DNA of 64,000 bases, from assembly GCF_003131205.1 (NCBI RefSeq), contig NZ_QFFY01000007.1, forward strand, positions 124,001 through 188,000, read 5' to 3'. Below are positions 35,919-43,128 of this stretch, piece by piece (the stretch's first letter is position 1; each line of letters starts with the position of its first letter). A model generated the notes under the pieces. The model did not search any database. It saw only the letters and a program-made list of their open reading frames with translations, and was not told the DNA's origin. This DNA comes from Occallatibacter savannae (GTDB lineage: Bacteria; Acidobacteriota; Terriglobia; Terriglobales; Acidobacteriaceae). The position numbers were made by a program, and so were the translations under genes.

Positions 35919-36287
35919 TTACTGCTCCACAAAATGATACTCATCGATCGTGGCAGCAGCCTGATAATGACTTTGGCTTAAGGAGCAGCGTACCACACGT
36001 CCTCTGCAGTGAACTAACACATCCTGGGGAGTGCCCAGCACACTTCCGGGCATCCTCAAATGGAAGTCAAGTTCCTGTCCCACATCGATCGGACCGCTCA
36101 GTTCAAGCAGCACTCCGTTCGCTGAAACGTTGCGCGTCACTGCCGGTGCTTCGTGCGTTTTGTCCTCAGACAATTCGACAGGCAGGGAAAGCGGAAAGCG
36201 AACGGCACAGCGAACTTCTTTCAGGAAGTTAGCGTGTCCTGTTTTCTCCTGCTCCTCGGAGGGCGTCGTCTTTGATATCTCCATCAT
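35919..36287 (-). CDS. PilZ domain protein, putative c-di-GMP receptor
   Basis: 122 aa from ATG 36287 (AAGGAAA upstream); the frame opens at 36356 but that part lacks a start signal. Single PilZ domain with both ligand-binding motifs: RxxxR as R-C-A-V-R in KEVRCAVRFPLS, and NxSxxG as NVSANG. A short charged N-terminus precedes it. Such stand-alone PilZ proteins bind c-di-GMP and regulate motility, exopolysaccharide or transcription factors. It is the first gene of a probable two-gene unit with the degenerate-receiver regulator 34 bp downstream. Confidence 0.88.
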   Translation of the reverse strand: MMEISKTTPSEEQEKTGHANFLKEVRCAVRFPLSLPVELSEDKTHEAPAVTRNVSANGVLLELSGPIDVGQELDFHLRMPGSVLGTPQDVLVHCRGRVVRCSLSQSHYQAAATIDEYHFVEQ

Positions 36288-36449
36288 GCGATTTCCTTTT
36301 CCGCTTTTTCTACCACTGCTGAATGTATACATCTTTACTGGCAAAACCCAGAGCACGAAAGTTTAAAAGTGGTAATCGGATAGGTAACTCTGCCGAGGGG
36401 GCCGGCATCGAAGACCGAACAGGCAAAACCAGCAACTTACGCTCCGCCA

Positions 36450-37781
36450 TCATACATAAAAAGCCGCCGAACCACCCACCCACTCCTGATTTTTGTTGTG
36501 GTCCACTCCCATCATCTTCCCGCGCCCCAGTCGGACCAGCGAAATCGCCGGCGTTAGCTCGCCCCCATCCGGCCACAAATACAGTATCCGGATCTCCGCC
36601 TGGGTCCGTCCAAACGGCGTCTCAATCGTTGGCTCGAAGTGCATCCGTTCCTGCAGGATATAGTTCTTCCTCTCTTCCTGGGTGATCGCCTCCAGCCGCG
36701 CACGCGTAGGCGAAAACTCGATGCCCTTCCCCGCAAACGAGAAAAGCGGCTTCAGCAGCAGACTCTCGTATCCCCGCTCCGCCTCGGAGCCAGTCCCCAA
36801 ATCCACCCCGCGCGACCTCAGAAAGTCCTCGCCCGGCCCGGCCAGAAACCCATCCAAAAAGCACGCCGGCGGCACCTCCGGGAAACCTCTCGACTGTGAC
36901 AGAAACGGGATCGAATATTTACTAATAAGGAAATACCAGTTCGGATGCCCCGCCCACTCAACCTCCCACTCCTGCGCTAGATCGAACGGCAACTCGATTC
37001 CCCTTGAAATCAGCTCGTCCGCAATCGCTCGGTTGTAGATTCGCTCGATCGGGATCCGCTTCCCCGCCGCGTCGCGATAGAAGAGCTTGTTCCCCTGCGG
37101 CTCAAGCGAACTGATGTCCACGACCGAGATACCCAGCCGGCGCCGGGTCAGCTCGAAATCCGGGAAAGTCTTCTGATGCAGCGGATCGACCTCCGTCAGC
37201 ACAACGTGCTCCGGGTCACGGTCGCCCAAAACTGTCCGTCGCAGAAGATCCCAGTACGTCTCTTCGCTCAGCCCTCCCAGATAGACCTTCAGCGACTCCG
37301 GCAGCCCGAACACTTTACGGTACGCAGCGCAGAGCTCCACCTGGTACGCGAACACGGACGGAAACGCCTGAATCTCCACCAGCCTCGGAGCCAGTTCCCC
37401 CGTCGAGTTCCGGATAAGGGCGAAATCCGCCGTCAGAAAGTGTGGATGCGCCGTCTGGCCCGCTACGTCGAATCCGGCCGGGATCGCCCGCCCCGCTCCA
37501 GCAAGATATTCGGCGTCCTCCATCAGCTGCTTCGCCATCGCACCGCCCAGACCCGCCATCTCGTCGAGCATCGCCTTCGGCACAAAAATCGGCGTCTCCG
37601 CCACGCGGAACTGCACCGGCCCTCCGCAGTGCTCGGCCAGCAGCCCCAGCAGTCGGCCGTACGCCTCCGGCACGTACTTTTCATTAAATTGGCTACGAAA
37701 TTTGGGGATCAAGCTAGGGCACCTCGGGCGGTCACCGCCCTCCAGTTCAGGTTGGTGAGAATTGTACCCAAGTTCCACCAT
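36450..37781 (-). CDS. ATP-grasp-like protein of unknown function
   Basis: 443 aa from the ATG at 37781 (MVELGYNSHQPELEGG). The frame stays open to 38384, but that part is only the complement of the tandem-repeat gene. Not assigned to a named family. Features point to an ATP-grasp fold: FALIRNSTGELAPRLVEIQAF, SLLLKPLFSFAGKGIEF (Lys and Gly-loop as in ATP-binding strands), YILQERMHFEP, and QAEIRILYLW followed by MGVDHNK. It recalls glutathionylspermidine synthase-like and circularly related ligases. Its start faces an exported Pro-rich repeat protein across 181 bp, so the two could share regulation. Enzymatic target unknown. Confidence 0.7.
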   Translation of the reverse strand: MVELGYNSHQPELEGGDRPRCPSLIPKFRSQFNEKYVPEAYGRLLGLLAEHCGGPVQFRVAETPIFVPKAMLDEMAGLGGAMAKQLMEDAEYLAGAGRAIPAGFDVAGQTAHPHFLTADFALIRNSTGELAPRLVEIQAFPSVFAYQVELCAAYRKVFGLPESLKVYLGGLSEETYWDLLRRTVLGDRDPEHVVLTEVDPLHQKTFPDFELTRRRLGISVVDISSLEPQGNKLFYRDAAGKRIPIERIYNRAIADELISRGIELPFDLAQEWEVEWAGHPNWYFLISKYSIPFLSQSRGFPEVPPACFLDGFLAGPGEDFLRSRGVDLGTGSEAERGYESLLLKPLFSFAGKGIEFSPTRARLEAITQEERKNYILQERMHFEPTIETPFGRTQAEIRILYLWPDGGELTPAISLVRLGRGKMMGVDHNKNQEWVGGSAAFYV

Positions 37782-37962
37782 CCTCAGCCGCAGGTGGTAA
37801 CGTGACGTTCTGGCCACCGTTTCATGGGTTTTCCCATATAGCGGTATAAGTAAACGATATCTCAACTTTTTTTGGAGTAACTTCAGTACTTTTGTTGTAC
37901 CGGGCATCCCCTTTTCAGTTAGTGTTGCTGCAGGTTTCTGTTTCCAGTTGAGGAATATCCGA

Positions 37963-38340
37963 ATGCGCCCATGGTTGAAAGTTTCATGCGTGGCTCTTGG
38001 TTCGGCTTTTGCTGTCTCCGCGTTGACCGCGGCTGCAGCGCCTACCACGCGTCCTGTTCCAAACTCAATGATTCCAGGGATTCCCAGCCCTAAGCCGATC
38101 CCAGCGAATCCGGGCACCTCGTTCATTCCCGGCATCCCGAGCCCCAAGCCGATTCCGGCCAGCCCGAGCACGAGCTTCATCCCGGGTATCCCGAGCCCGA
38201 AGCCGATTCCGGCAAATCCGAGCTCAAGCTTCATTCCGGGTATCCCGAGCCCGAAGCCGATTCCGGCAAATCCGGACTCAAGCTTCATCCCGGGTATCCC
38301 AAGCCCAAAACCAATTCCGGCAAATCCTTCGCAGTCCTGA
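37963..38340 (+). CDS. Exported proline-rich protein of five 18-residue tandem repeats
   Basis: 125 aa from ATG 37963 (GAGGAA upstream; ATG/other starts at 37948 possible). Signal peptide: basic MRPWLK, hydrophobic core CVALGSAFAVSALTAAA, cleavage near AAA. After a 13-residue linker come five units of 18 residues (54 bp each, at 38065, 38119, 38173, 38227 and 38281) with the consensus SFIPGIPSPKPIPANPxS. Each unit has six Pro and one Lys; only positions 2, 15 and 17-18 vary. No Cys, no catalytic residues. Expected to adopt extended polyproline-type structure outside the membrane. The function is unknown. It stands divergent from the ATP-grasp-like gene and 115 bp before a membrane protein gene. 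Confidence 0.72.
   Translation: MRPWLKVSCVALGSAFAVSALTAAAAPTTRPVPNSMIPGIPSPKPIPANPGTSFIPGIPSPKPIPASPSTSFIPGIPSPKPIPANPSSSFIPGIPSPKPIPANPDSSFIPGIPSPKPIPANPSQS
38065..38334. repeat. Five tandem 54-bp coding repeats
   Basis: Units start at 38065, 38119, 38173, 38227 and 38281, and are nearly identical in the last three. No stop is present in the antisense frame either, which encodes a Gly-rich pattern; that frame is judged spurious because the plus strand has the signal peptide and Shine-Dalgarno. Confidence 0.9.
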
Positions 38341-38455
38341 TTGCTGGTTGGGTTCGAAGTTGGTGACCAACGTTTAGTTTTCAAACGTGAACGACACCAG
38401 GGACTGTTAACCTGAAGCTGATCCTCTGTCGATGCTGCGTCGATAAAGGCAGACG

Positions 38456-39274
38456 ATGACCCTGGACACCAAGCTCGAATACCTCACTCTAACTGTTCAG
38501 GCGATGGTCATTGGCCTGCTGATCTTCAGAAAGTTCTACAAAAAACTTCCCCTCTTCTTTTCCTACCTCATATGGCTCCTGTTGTTGACCGGAGCCACTC
38601 TTGCTCTCACCGGGCACTACTCTGACGACGCGCTCCAGAAAGTCTTTGTCATTGCCGACATTATCGATGGGGCATTCATGTTCTGTGTCCTCGTTGAATT
38701 GTCCATGTCGGTGCTGAGCCCGATTCGCTCGTCCCTGCCTTCCTGGAGCGTCTTCGCCGTCTTTGTCATTCTCGCCGTCGCCTTTGCGATCATCTGGCCT
38801 TTTGCCAAACCGCCCGGCCTCGCAACCCTCACTCCCGCCAGTAGACTCCAGGTCCACTTCGATACAGCGATGGCAGTGCTTCCCATCGTCTTCTTCCTCG
38901 CGCTTGCAGGATGCAGCCAATGGCTCTCGCTGAGCTGGCGCGATCGCGAACTGCAAATCGGCACCGGTCTCGGCATCTTCGCGCTCGCAAGTCTCTCTAC
39001 GACCTTCTTCAAAATGCACGTAGGCGCTGCCACCGACGACGCCCGAAATACCTATCATCTGTTCGATCAGATACAGGCCGGCAGTTATATCGTTGCGATG
39101 CTCTACTGGTTGGTCAGCTTCGCTCAAAAGGTCCGGGAACGCCGCGAATTCACCCCCCAGATGGAGAACTTCCTCCTCGCTCTCGCCGGAACCGCCCGCA
39201 CCACCCGGGTGGGCATGCGCGATTCCCGCGACTTCACCAGGCGCAACTCCCGCGATTTCACCAAAAAAGACTGA
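38456..39274 (+). CDS. Multi-pass membrane protein of unknown function
   Basis: 272 aa with about seven hydrophobic segments (near residues 10-26, 32-52, 62-82, 97-117, 138-158, 170-188 and 208-228) and a cytoplasmic tail. Family not recognised by name, though similar seven-helix proteins are common in acidobacterial genomes. The tail carries a duplicated motif, SRDFTRR-NSRDFTKK, at the very end. No enzyme signature is visible. It follows the tandem-repeat protein by 115 bp on the same strand without a clear terminator between, so the two may be expressed together. Confidence 0.72.
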   Translation: MTLDTKLEYLTLTVQAMVIGLLIFRKFYKKLPLFFSYLIWLLLLTGATLALTGHYSDDALQKVFVIADIIDGAFMFCVLVELSMSVLSPIRSSLPSWSVFAVFVILAVAFAIIWPFAKPPGLATLTPASRLQVHFDTAMAVLPIVFFLALAGCSQWLSLSWRDRELQIGTGLGIFALASLSTTFFKMHVGAATDDARNTYHLFDQIQAGSYIVAMLYWLVSFAQKVRERREFTPQMENFLLALAGTARTTRVGMRDSRDFTRRNSRDFTKKD

Positions 39275-39619
39275 GAATAACCCCTCCCGGTTTCCCACAG
39301 GCGTGGGAGCGCCGCAGTCCCTCTCCCAAACCTCTCTTCCCGTTCCCGCCAAACCGCAATTTTTTCAACCTCTTACGCCCGACCTCAGAGTGGCACGCCG
39401 ACACTCGAAAGTGTCATTTACTCTGGACGATAGTTACTCTAAGTTACTCATGTGACCATAAAAACGGATTACCACGGTTGGGACAAAATGGCGGGACATG
39501 GCAGAAATCCGTCCACAAATCGTGTTTTTTCTGTTAGAAGTGGAAGAACCAGTCAGAACACGTCCGGTCAAGGACGGAAGTACATCAGTGTTACCAAAGA
39601 CCGGGTCAGGGGCTACTAA
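39275..39619. other. 345-bp gap with a degenerate hairpin repeat and possible long leader
   Basis: 39289-39310 holds a short family-A-like hairpin (TCCCAC AGGC GTGGGA). 39400-39416 holds GACACTCGAAAGTGTC. Beyond 39430 the sequence is less GC-rich and ends with GTCCGGTCAAGGAC before the next gene, a possible structured leader. No gene or known riboswitch is recognised. Confidence 0.4.
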
Positions 39620-40138
39620 ATGATCTTCCCGCTGCTTGAAGTAAGTGTTGTTGTCTTGGTTGCTGCGTATCTAGGCTACTGGCGGCTCAATGCTCGTCGC
39701 CGTCAGGCCGAAACCTGGGAGTCGCTCATGGCGAAGCTCAGGCCGGACTGGAGCGCGCGCGAACTGAGCGATCAGTTCCTCTGGAAAGAGGGCCTGACCT
39801 CCACCCCTGAAGACACCTGGACGCGCATGCACGGACCCCACGGCCTCTGGGCGATGTATCAGAACGCCCGGGTCATGCTTGAGATGGCCGACTTTGCCGG
39901 CCGCAACTGCGAAAACGTCGATCGCGTGCTCATCGCAACCCTCCGCAGTGACGCAATGCAGATCAGGCTCTGCGTCCTCATGGCTCTCGCGCAGTATGCA
40001 TTCACGCAGGCCAGCGAAGGTGTCCGCGTCAATGCCTTCCGCGCCGCCTCTATGTACACGGGCATGGCAGCAAGAATGACCCAGCTCCTGCAGGAAAGCG
40101 CTGCGGTCATGGTTCCCGACTTCGTCGCTGCGATGTAA
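39620..40138 (+). CDS. Hypothetical membrane-anchored protein
   Basis: 172 aa. One N-terminal TM helix (residues ~4-22), then a basic stop-transfer region (NARRRQ) and an alpha-helical soluble domain of about 145 residues rich in Met and Ala (MHGPHGLWAMYQNARVMLEMADF, MQIRLCVLMALAQYAF). No recognised domain. An AGGGG lies before the ATG. A strong bidirectional terminator follows 20 bp after the stop. The neighbourhood (unknown membrane proteins, PilZ and pseudo-receiver regulators) gives only a loose hint of surface or signalling function. Confidence 0.72.
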   Translation: MIFPLLEVSVVVLVAAYLGYWRLNARRRQAETWESLMAKLRPDWSARELSDQFLWKEGLTSTPEDTWTRMHGPHGLWAMYQNARVMLEMADFAGRNCENVDRVLIATLRSDAMQIRLCVLMALAQYAFTQASEGVRVNAFRAASMYTGMAARMTQLLQESAAVMVPDFVAAM

Positions 40139-40156
40139 CTCTCGCATTCTCCCAAT

Positions 40157-40194
40157 GCAAAAGCCCCGGCCGATTGGCTGGGGCTTTCGCTTTT
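40157..40194. terminator. Bidirectional intrinsic terminator
   Basis: AAAAGCCCCGGCC and GGCTGGGGCTTT form a GC stem (about 40161-40187, loop GATT) with an A-run on the left and CGCTTTT on the right. It lies between the convergent hypothetical gene and the aldo/keto reductase. Confidence 0.85.
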
Positions 40195-40222
40195 CCGCCG
40201 AACTCGCAACCGCGAATCCGTA

Positions 40223-41212
40223 TCACGCCGGATTCTCCGCCAGGAACTGGTTGATCCGCTGGTACTCGTCTTCCGAGATGCGGAAGTGCAGCGCTGGTGC
40301 AATTCCCTCCACCTGCTCCGCGCTCCGCCCTCCCACAATCGCAGCCGTCACCGCGGGATGGTGCAGCGTCCACGCCACCGCCACCACGCCCGGCTCGACA
40401 TTGTGCGTCCGGCCGATCTCCCTGAGCACCTCGACCAGCCGCAGATTCCGCGACAGCCGCGGCTCATTGAACTCCGGTGCCCGTCTCCGCCAGTCGTCCT
40501 GAGGCATCGACGCCACTCGCTCGCGCGTCATCTTCCCCGTCAGCATGCCCGACAGCATCGGCGAATAATTGATCACTCCGATATTGTTCTCCTTCGCAAA
40601 CGGCAGGATCTCCTCTTCAATCGCCCGCCGCAGCATCGAGTAAGGCGGCTGCAGACTCGTGATCGGCGCGATCTTCTGCGCCCGCTTCATCTGCTCGACA
40701 TTGAAGTTTGAAACTCCGATGTATCGAATCTTCCCTTGCTCTTTGAACTTCGCCAGCGCGGTCCAGCCCTCTTCAATCTCAGCCTCTGGATTTGGCCAGT
40801 GAATCTGGTACAGGTCGATCGTCTCCACGTTCAGTCGCCGCAGCGATGCATTCAGCTCCTCTTCCAGCGACTTTGCCTTCAGCGATCGATAAATGCTGCG
40901 ATCCTCATGCCAACGCATGGAGCACTTCGTAAACACATACGGCTTATGGCTGCTGCCCTTCAACGCCTTGGCGACTACCTCTTCTGAGTGCCCCAATCCG
41001 TAAATGGCCGCGGTATCGATCCAGTTCACGCCGAGATCCAGCGCCCGGCGAATCGCATTGACAGAGTCGTTGTCGTCCTGCGGGCCCCAGGCAAACTCCC
41101 AGTTCCCTCCGCCGATCGCCCAGGCTCCAAAGCCGACGGGCGTAAGGTGAAGGTCCGAGTTACCTAGTTGACGCAGATCAGGCTTGGCGGTCGTAGCAGT
41201 CGTAGTGGTCAT
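40223..41212 (-). CDS. Aldo/keto reductase
   Basis: 329 aa TIM-barrel oxidoreductase. Catalytic tetrad of the family: Asp in WIDTAAIYGLGHSEEV (Asp plus Tyr 5 residues on), Lys in YVFTKCSMRW, and His in DLYQIHWPNPE. The NADPH-binding C-terminal strand is AIVGGRSAEQVEG. The pattern fits AKR11/AKR12-like (YajO/IolS) reductases acting on sugars or small aldehydes. GGGAG lies 5 bases before the ATG. It stands alone between a terminator and a short gap. Confidence 0.93.
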   Translation of the reverse strand: MTTTTATTAKPDLRQLGNSDLHLTPVGFGAWAIGGGNWEFAWGPQDDNDSVNAIRRALDLGVNWIDTAAIYGLGHSEEVVAKALKGSSHKPYVFTKCSMRWHEDRSIYRSLKAKSLEEELNASLRRLNVETIDLYQIHWPNPEAEIEEGWTALAKFKEQGKIRYIGVSNFNVEQMKRAQKIAPITSLQPPYSMLRRAIEEEILPFAKENNIGVINYSPMLSGMLTGKMTRERVASMPQDDWRRRAPEFNEPRLSRNLRLVEVLREIGRTHNVEPGVVAVAWTLHHPAVTAAIVGGRSAEQVEGIAPALHFRISEDEYQRINQFLAENPA

Positions 41213-41319
41213 GGCACTCCCTTGGATGGAACCGAAGCGCGCACGGTTTCATAAAGGCAGCCAAACTGCCGAACGAAACAAGTAAGGTTCAGCGAATGCG
41301 CTTCAGAAAAGCAGTCCCC

Positions 41320-41733
41320 TCACACGCCCTTCGCCCGGTGATATCGCTCCAGCAGCTTCTTTCCCTTGGCTGCCAGCTTACGGGCATCCGCAAGTGTCTT
41401 CGGCACCGGCTCTCCCCACGCATGGGCCGAGAGAGCAAGCCGCGTCGGTTCCCCGTCCCGTTGCATCGGCCCGCGCGGATGAGCAAAGTGTCGCCGCAGA
41501 AAAGATCCCTTCCTACGCATCTTCTCCGGAGTATCCGCCGGACCCTTCACTCCGGGCCGTAGGTGTGACCCCTCTTTGCGGGCAAATGCCTTGCGGCCCT
41601 CGGCGGTCAGACCGCCGTTCGGATCCTTCTCGGCACCATGCCTTAAGGCCTTGCGCTTCGTAACAGCGCCAGTCCGGGTTTTAGCAGTTGTCTTGGAACG
41701 GCCTCGAGCGGTAGCTGTTTTACGAGTTGGCAT
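41320..41733 (-). CDS. Small basic protein, DUF6321-like
   Basis: 137 aa from ATG 41733; the frame opens at 41769 without a start signal. The first 35 residues are a Lys/Arg/Thr/Ala-rich tail (TRKTATARGRSKTTAKTRTG) like those of histone-like proteins. The core DPNGGLTAEGRKAFARKEGSHLRPGVKG and KMRRKGSFLRRHF resembles the DUF6321 family of short basic proteins, common near stress genes in proteobacteria and acidobacteria. DNA or RNA binding is plausible from charge alone. Its start faces the first of five tiny plus-strand genes across a gap with a CRP-like palindrome. Confidence 0.7.
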   Translation of the reverse strand: MPTRKTATARGRSKTTAKTRTGAVTKRKALRHGAEKDPNGGLTAEGRKAFARKEGSHLRPGVKGPADTPEKMRRKGSFLRRHFAHPRGPMQRDGEPTRLALSAHAWGEPVPKTLADARKLAAKGKKLLERYHRAKGV

Positions 41734-41783
41734 TTCGAAATAGATGCCGCCCTGACACGCGTACCCCAAAACGACCTGTATGA

Positions 41784-41797
41784 GTGATGTAAATCAC
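41784..41797. promoter_or_regulatory. CRP/FNR-like palindrome
   Basis: GTGATGTAAATCAC has GTGA and TCAC half-sites separated by six bases, the spacing of CRP-family operators (TGTGA-N6-TCACA). It lies in the 104-bp divergent gap between the DUF6321-like gene and the tiny-gene cluster, 41 bases before the first of these. The regulator is not in the window. Confidence 0.45.
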
Positions 41798-41837
41798 TTT
41801 ACACAGGCGAAATGCATGGCAGTATCAAGTTCGTCCC

Positions 41838-42041
41838 ATGAAACCAGCCTCCCCCTCTCCCTTGGATCAGCTCGCTGCCCTGCGCGCCAGCCTCTCTCAC
41901 TTCGAGTCAACGGCTGATATCGGCGACTCGGCATCCGTGGCGGCGATCCGCAACCACCTCGAGCTCCGCATCCGCCACGCAGAGAGTGCGCTGCGTTTTC
42001 CGCCTCGTGCGATGCTCTCCCCTCGTCTTGAGGCGAAGTAG
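41838..42041 (+). CDS. Tiny helical protein 1 (family I)
   Basis: 67 aa, no Cys, two predicted amphipathic helices: LDQLAALRASLSHFEST and VAAIRNHLELRIRHAESAL. It ends two bases before the next tiny gene, and the two share the pattern LxxLRAxL...LE...LExRIxxxE, suggesting paralogy. No clear Shine-Dalgarno is seen. Family unknown. An acidic/basic heptad pattern suggests a helical hairpin or dimer, perhaps protein-binding. Clean C-ending codons argue that it is a real gene. Confidence 0.55.
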   Translation: MKPASPSPLDQLAALRASLSHFESTADIGDSASVAAIRNHLELRIRHAESALRFPPRAMLSPRLEAK

Positions 42042-42043
42042 AA

Positions 42044-42220
42044 ATGCCGTACTCCCAGGAAGAAGATCGGCCAGCAGATCCGCTCCCTCAGGACCTTCTG
42101 GGCATGTTGCGCGCAACCCTCAGAAAGCTCGAAACCCAGGGTTACCAGACGCCCCGCATGCTCGACCTCAAACGCGTTATCAAAGAAAAGATCGCCGATT
42201 TGGAACAGAGAAATACCTGA
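42044..42220 (+). CDS. Tiny helical protein 2 (family I)
   Basis: 58 aa starting two bases after the stop of the previous gene (overlap-like coupling). Sequence pattern LLGMLRATLRKLETQG...LKRVIKEKIADLEQR parallels the neighbour (LAALRASLSHFES...IRNHLELRIRHAESA). Highly charged, no Cys, no signal peptide. Reading frame and codon bias look genuine. It probably works together with the 67-aa protein, perhaps as a heterodimer; this is inference. Confidence 0.55.
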   Translation: MPYSQEEDRPADPLPQDLLGMLRATLRKLETQGYQTPRMLDLKRVIKEKIADLEQRNT

Positions 42221-42313
42221 ATCTCATTCTGGGATCTGCACGATTAATTTTCCTTCAAGCTGGCCACTCTTTCCGCTCGCTTGGAGTCCAATGTTGAGTT
42301 GTTGAGGTAGGCA

Positions 42314-42481
42314 ATGGTAGTTCTCACATCCGTATTCGTTGCAGAAATCAAAGGCCCCCGCGCAATCCCCGAACTCCTCGAAGACGAGTTCCTTCTCGCC
42401 GACGACAAGAGCGCCCTGCAGGACGTCCGCGAGCTGGTCAGCATGTACGAAGGCAAAAACCGCATCGAGCCCATCGACTAA
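42314..42481 (+). CDS. Tiny protein, family II, copy 1
   Basis: 55 aa; TTGAGG lies six bases before the ATG. The N-terminal strand MVVLTSVFVAEI and the C-terminal DVRELVSMYEG are shared in pattern with the genes at 42737 and 43129 (M-x-x-[LVI]-T-[ST]-[IV]-[FY] ... D-x-R-x-[LIV]-x-x-x-Y-x-G). Acidic in the middle (LLEDEFLLADD). No signal peptide. Not similar to a family known to me. Followed by a heptamer-repeat spacer. Confidence 0.6.
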   Translation: MVVLTSVFVAEIKGPRAIPELLEDEFLLADDKSALQDVRELVSMYEGKNRIEPID

Positions 42482-42516
42482 CCCCAACAGCTCTAGTCTT
42501 CTAGTCCTCTGGCCCA

Positions 42517-42612
42517 AGCCCCTCGTCCCTCACAACTACTCACTAGTCGCTAGTCCCTAGTCCCTCGTCCCTAGTCCCTCGTCCCTAGTCCCTAGTCGCT
42601 AGTCCCTCGTCC
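42517..42612. repeat. TCCCTAG heptamer array
   Basis: Around ten imperfect copies of TAGTCCC/TAGTCGC/TCGTCCC lie between family-II copies 1 and 2. This is the longest array of this heptamer in the window. It is not a CRISPR: the units are 7-14 bp and there are no spacers. Confidence 0.85.
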
Positions 42613-42736
42613 CCCCGCCCCAAACTAATTTCCCCATTCTCTGCATCTTTCCCCGCCCCTCCGTGTTCCAATCAGCAGGAGTTTAGAGCAAGGCTTAAAG
42701 CAATAAAGCTGGACTTACAGAAGAAGGGTTAAAACT

Positions 42737-42901
42737 ATGTTGATCGTGACAACGATTTATTCGATGGAATTAGACACTGCGAAGAAGCTCAACGCACAGG
42801 AACCCGCCGAGCAGAACATCGAACCCAAGGTTCCCATGGACGACCGCGAATTCCTCGGCATCTATCAGGGCACAAAGGGAAACGGCCATAACGAGAACTA
42901 G
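42737..42901 (+). CDS. Tiny protein, family II, copy 2
   Basis: 54 aa with AAGAAGGG eight bases before the ATG. N-terminus MLIVTTIYSMEL and C-terminal part DDREFLGIYQG match the family-II pattern of the copies at 42314 and 43129. The tail GTKGNGHNEN is polar and disordered. Codons are slightly less C-biased than the surroundings. No membrane segment. Confidence 0.6.
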   Translation: MLIVTTIYSMELDTAKKLNAQEPAEQNIEPKVPMDDREFLGIYQGTKGNGHNEN

Positions 42902-42974
42902 AACGGCCCCGGCGCGATGACGGCCTTCGCATCGCACCCTTGCCCGCGCACAAGAACTTGAACGGATGATTCCC

Positions 42975-43002
42975 GCGCTCGTTGCGAAAACGCAACGAGC
43001 GC
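42975..43002. repeat. Perfect 12-bp inverted repeat with AAAA loop
   Basis: GCGCTCGTTGCG-AAAA-CGCAACGAGCGC between family-II copies 2 and 3. No T-run follows, so a factor-independent terminator is unlikely. It may be an mRNA-protecting hairpin or another repeat type. Confidence 0.7.
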
Positions 43003-43128
43003 TCCGGGCCCCCTGCTGGAAAATTTCTATGTGCGTGCATCTTCTTCTCACGCTAAGGGGTCAAATGAGGTAAAGGTTTGTTGGTAGTTCGCAGTGGGCC
43101 GCGCGACGCAAGAGAAAGAGGTCCGTAC

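Noticed and set aside
37782..38384. N-terminal extension of the ATP-grasp-like gene encoding a Gly-rich GFAGIGFGLGIPGM repeat
   Set aside because: It is the antisense of the exported tandem-repeat gene, which has a signal peptide and Shine-Dalgarno on the plus strand; the enzyme's own start is ATG 37781.
42517..42612. CRISPR-like array
   Set aside because: Units are about 7 bp with no unique spacers; it is a simple tandem repeat, and no cas genes are present.
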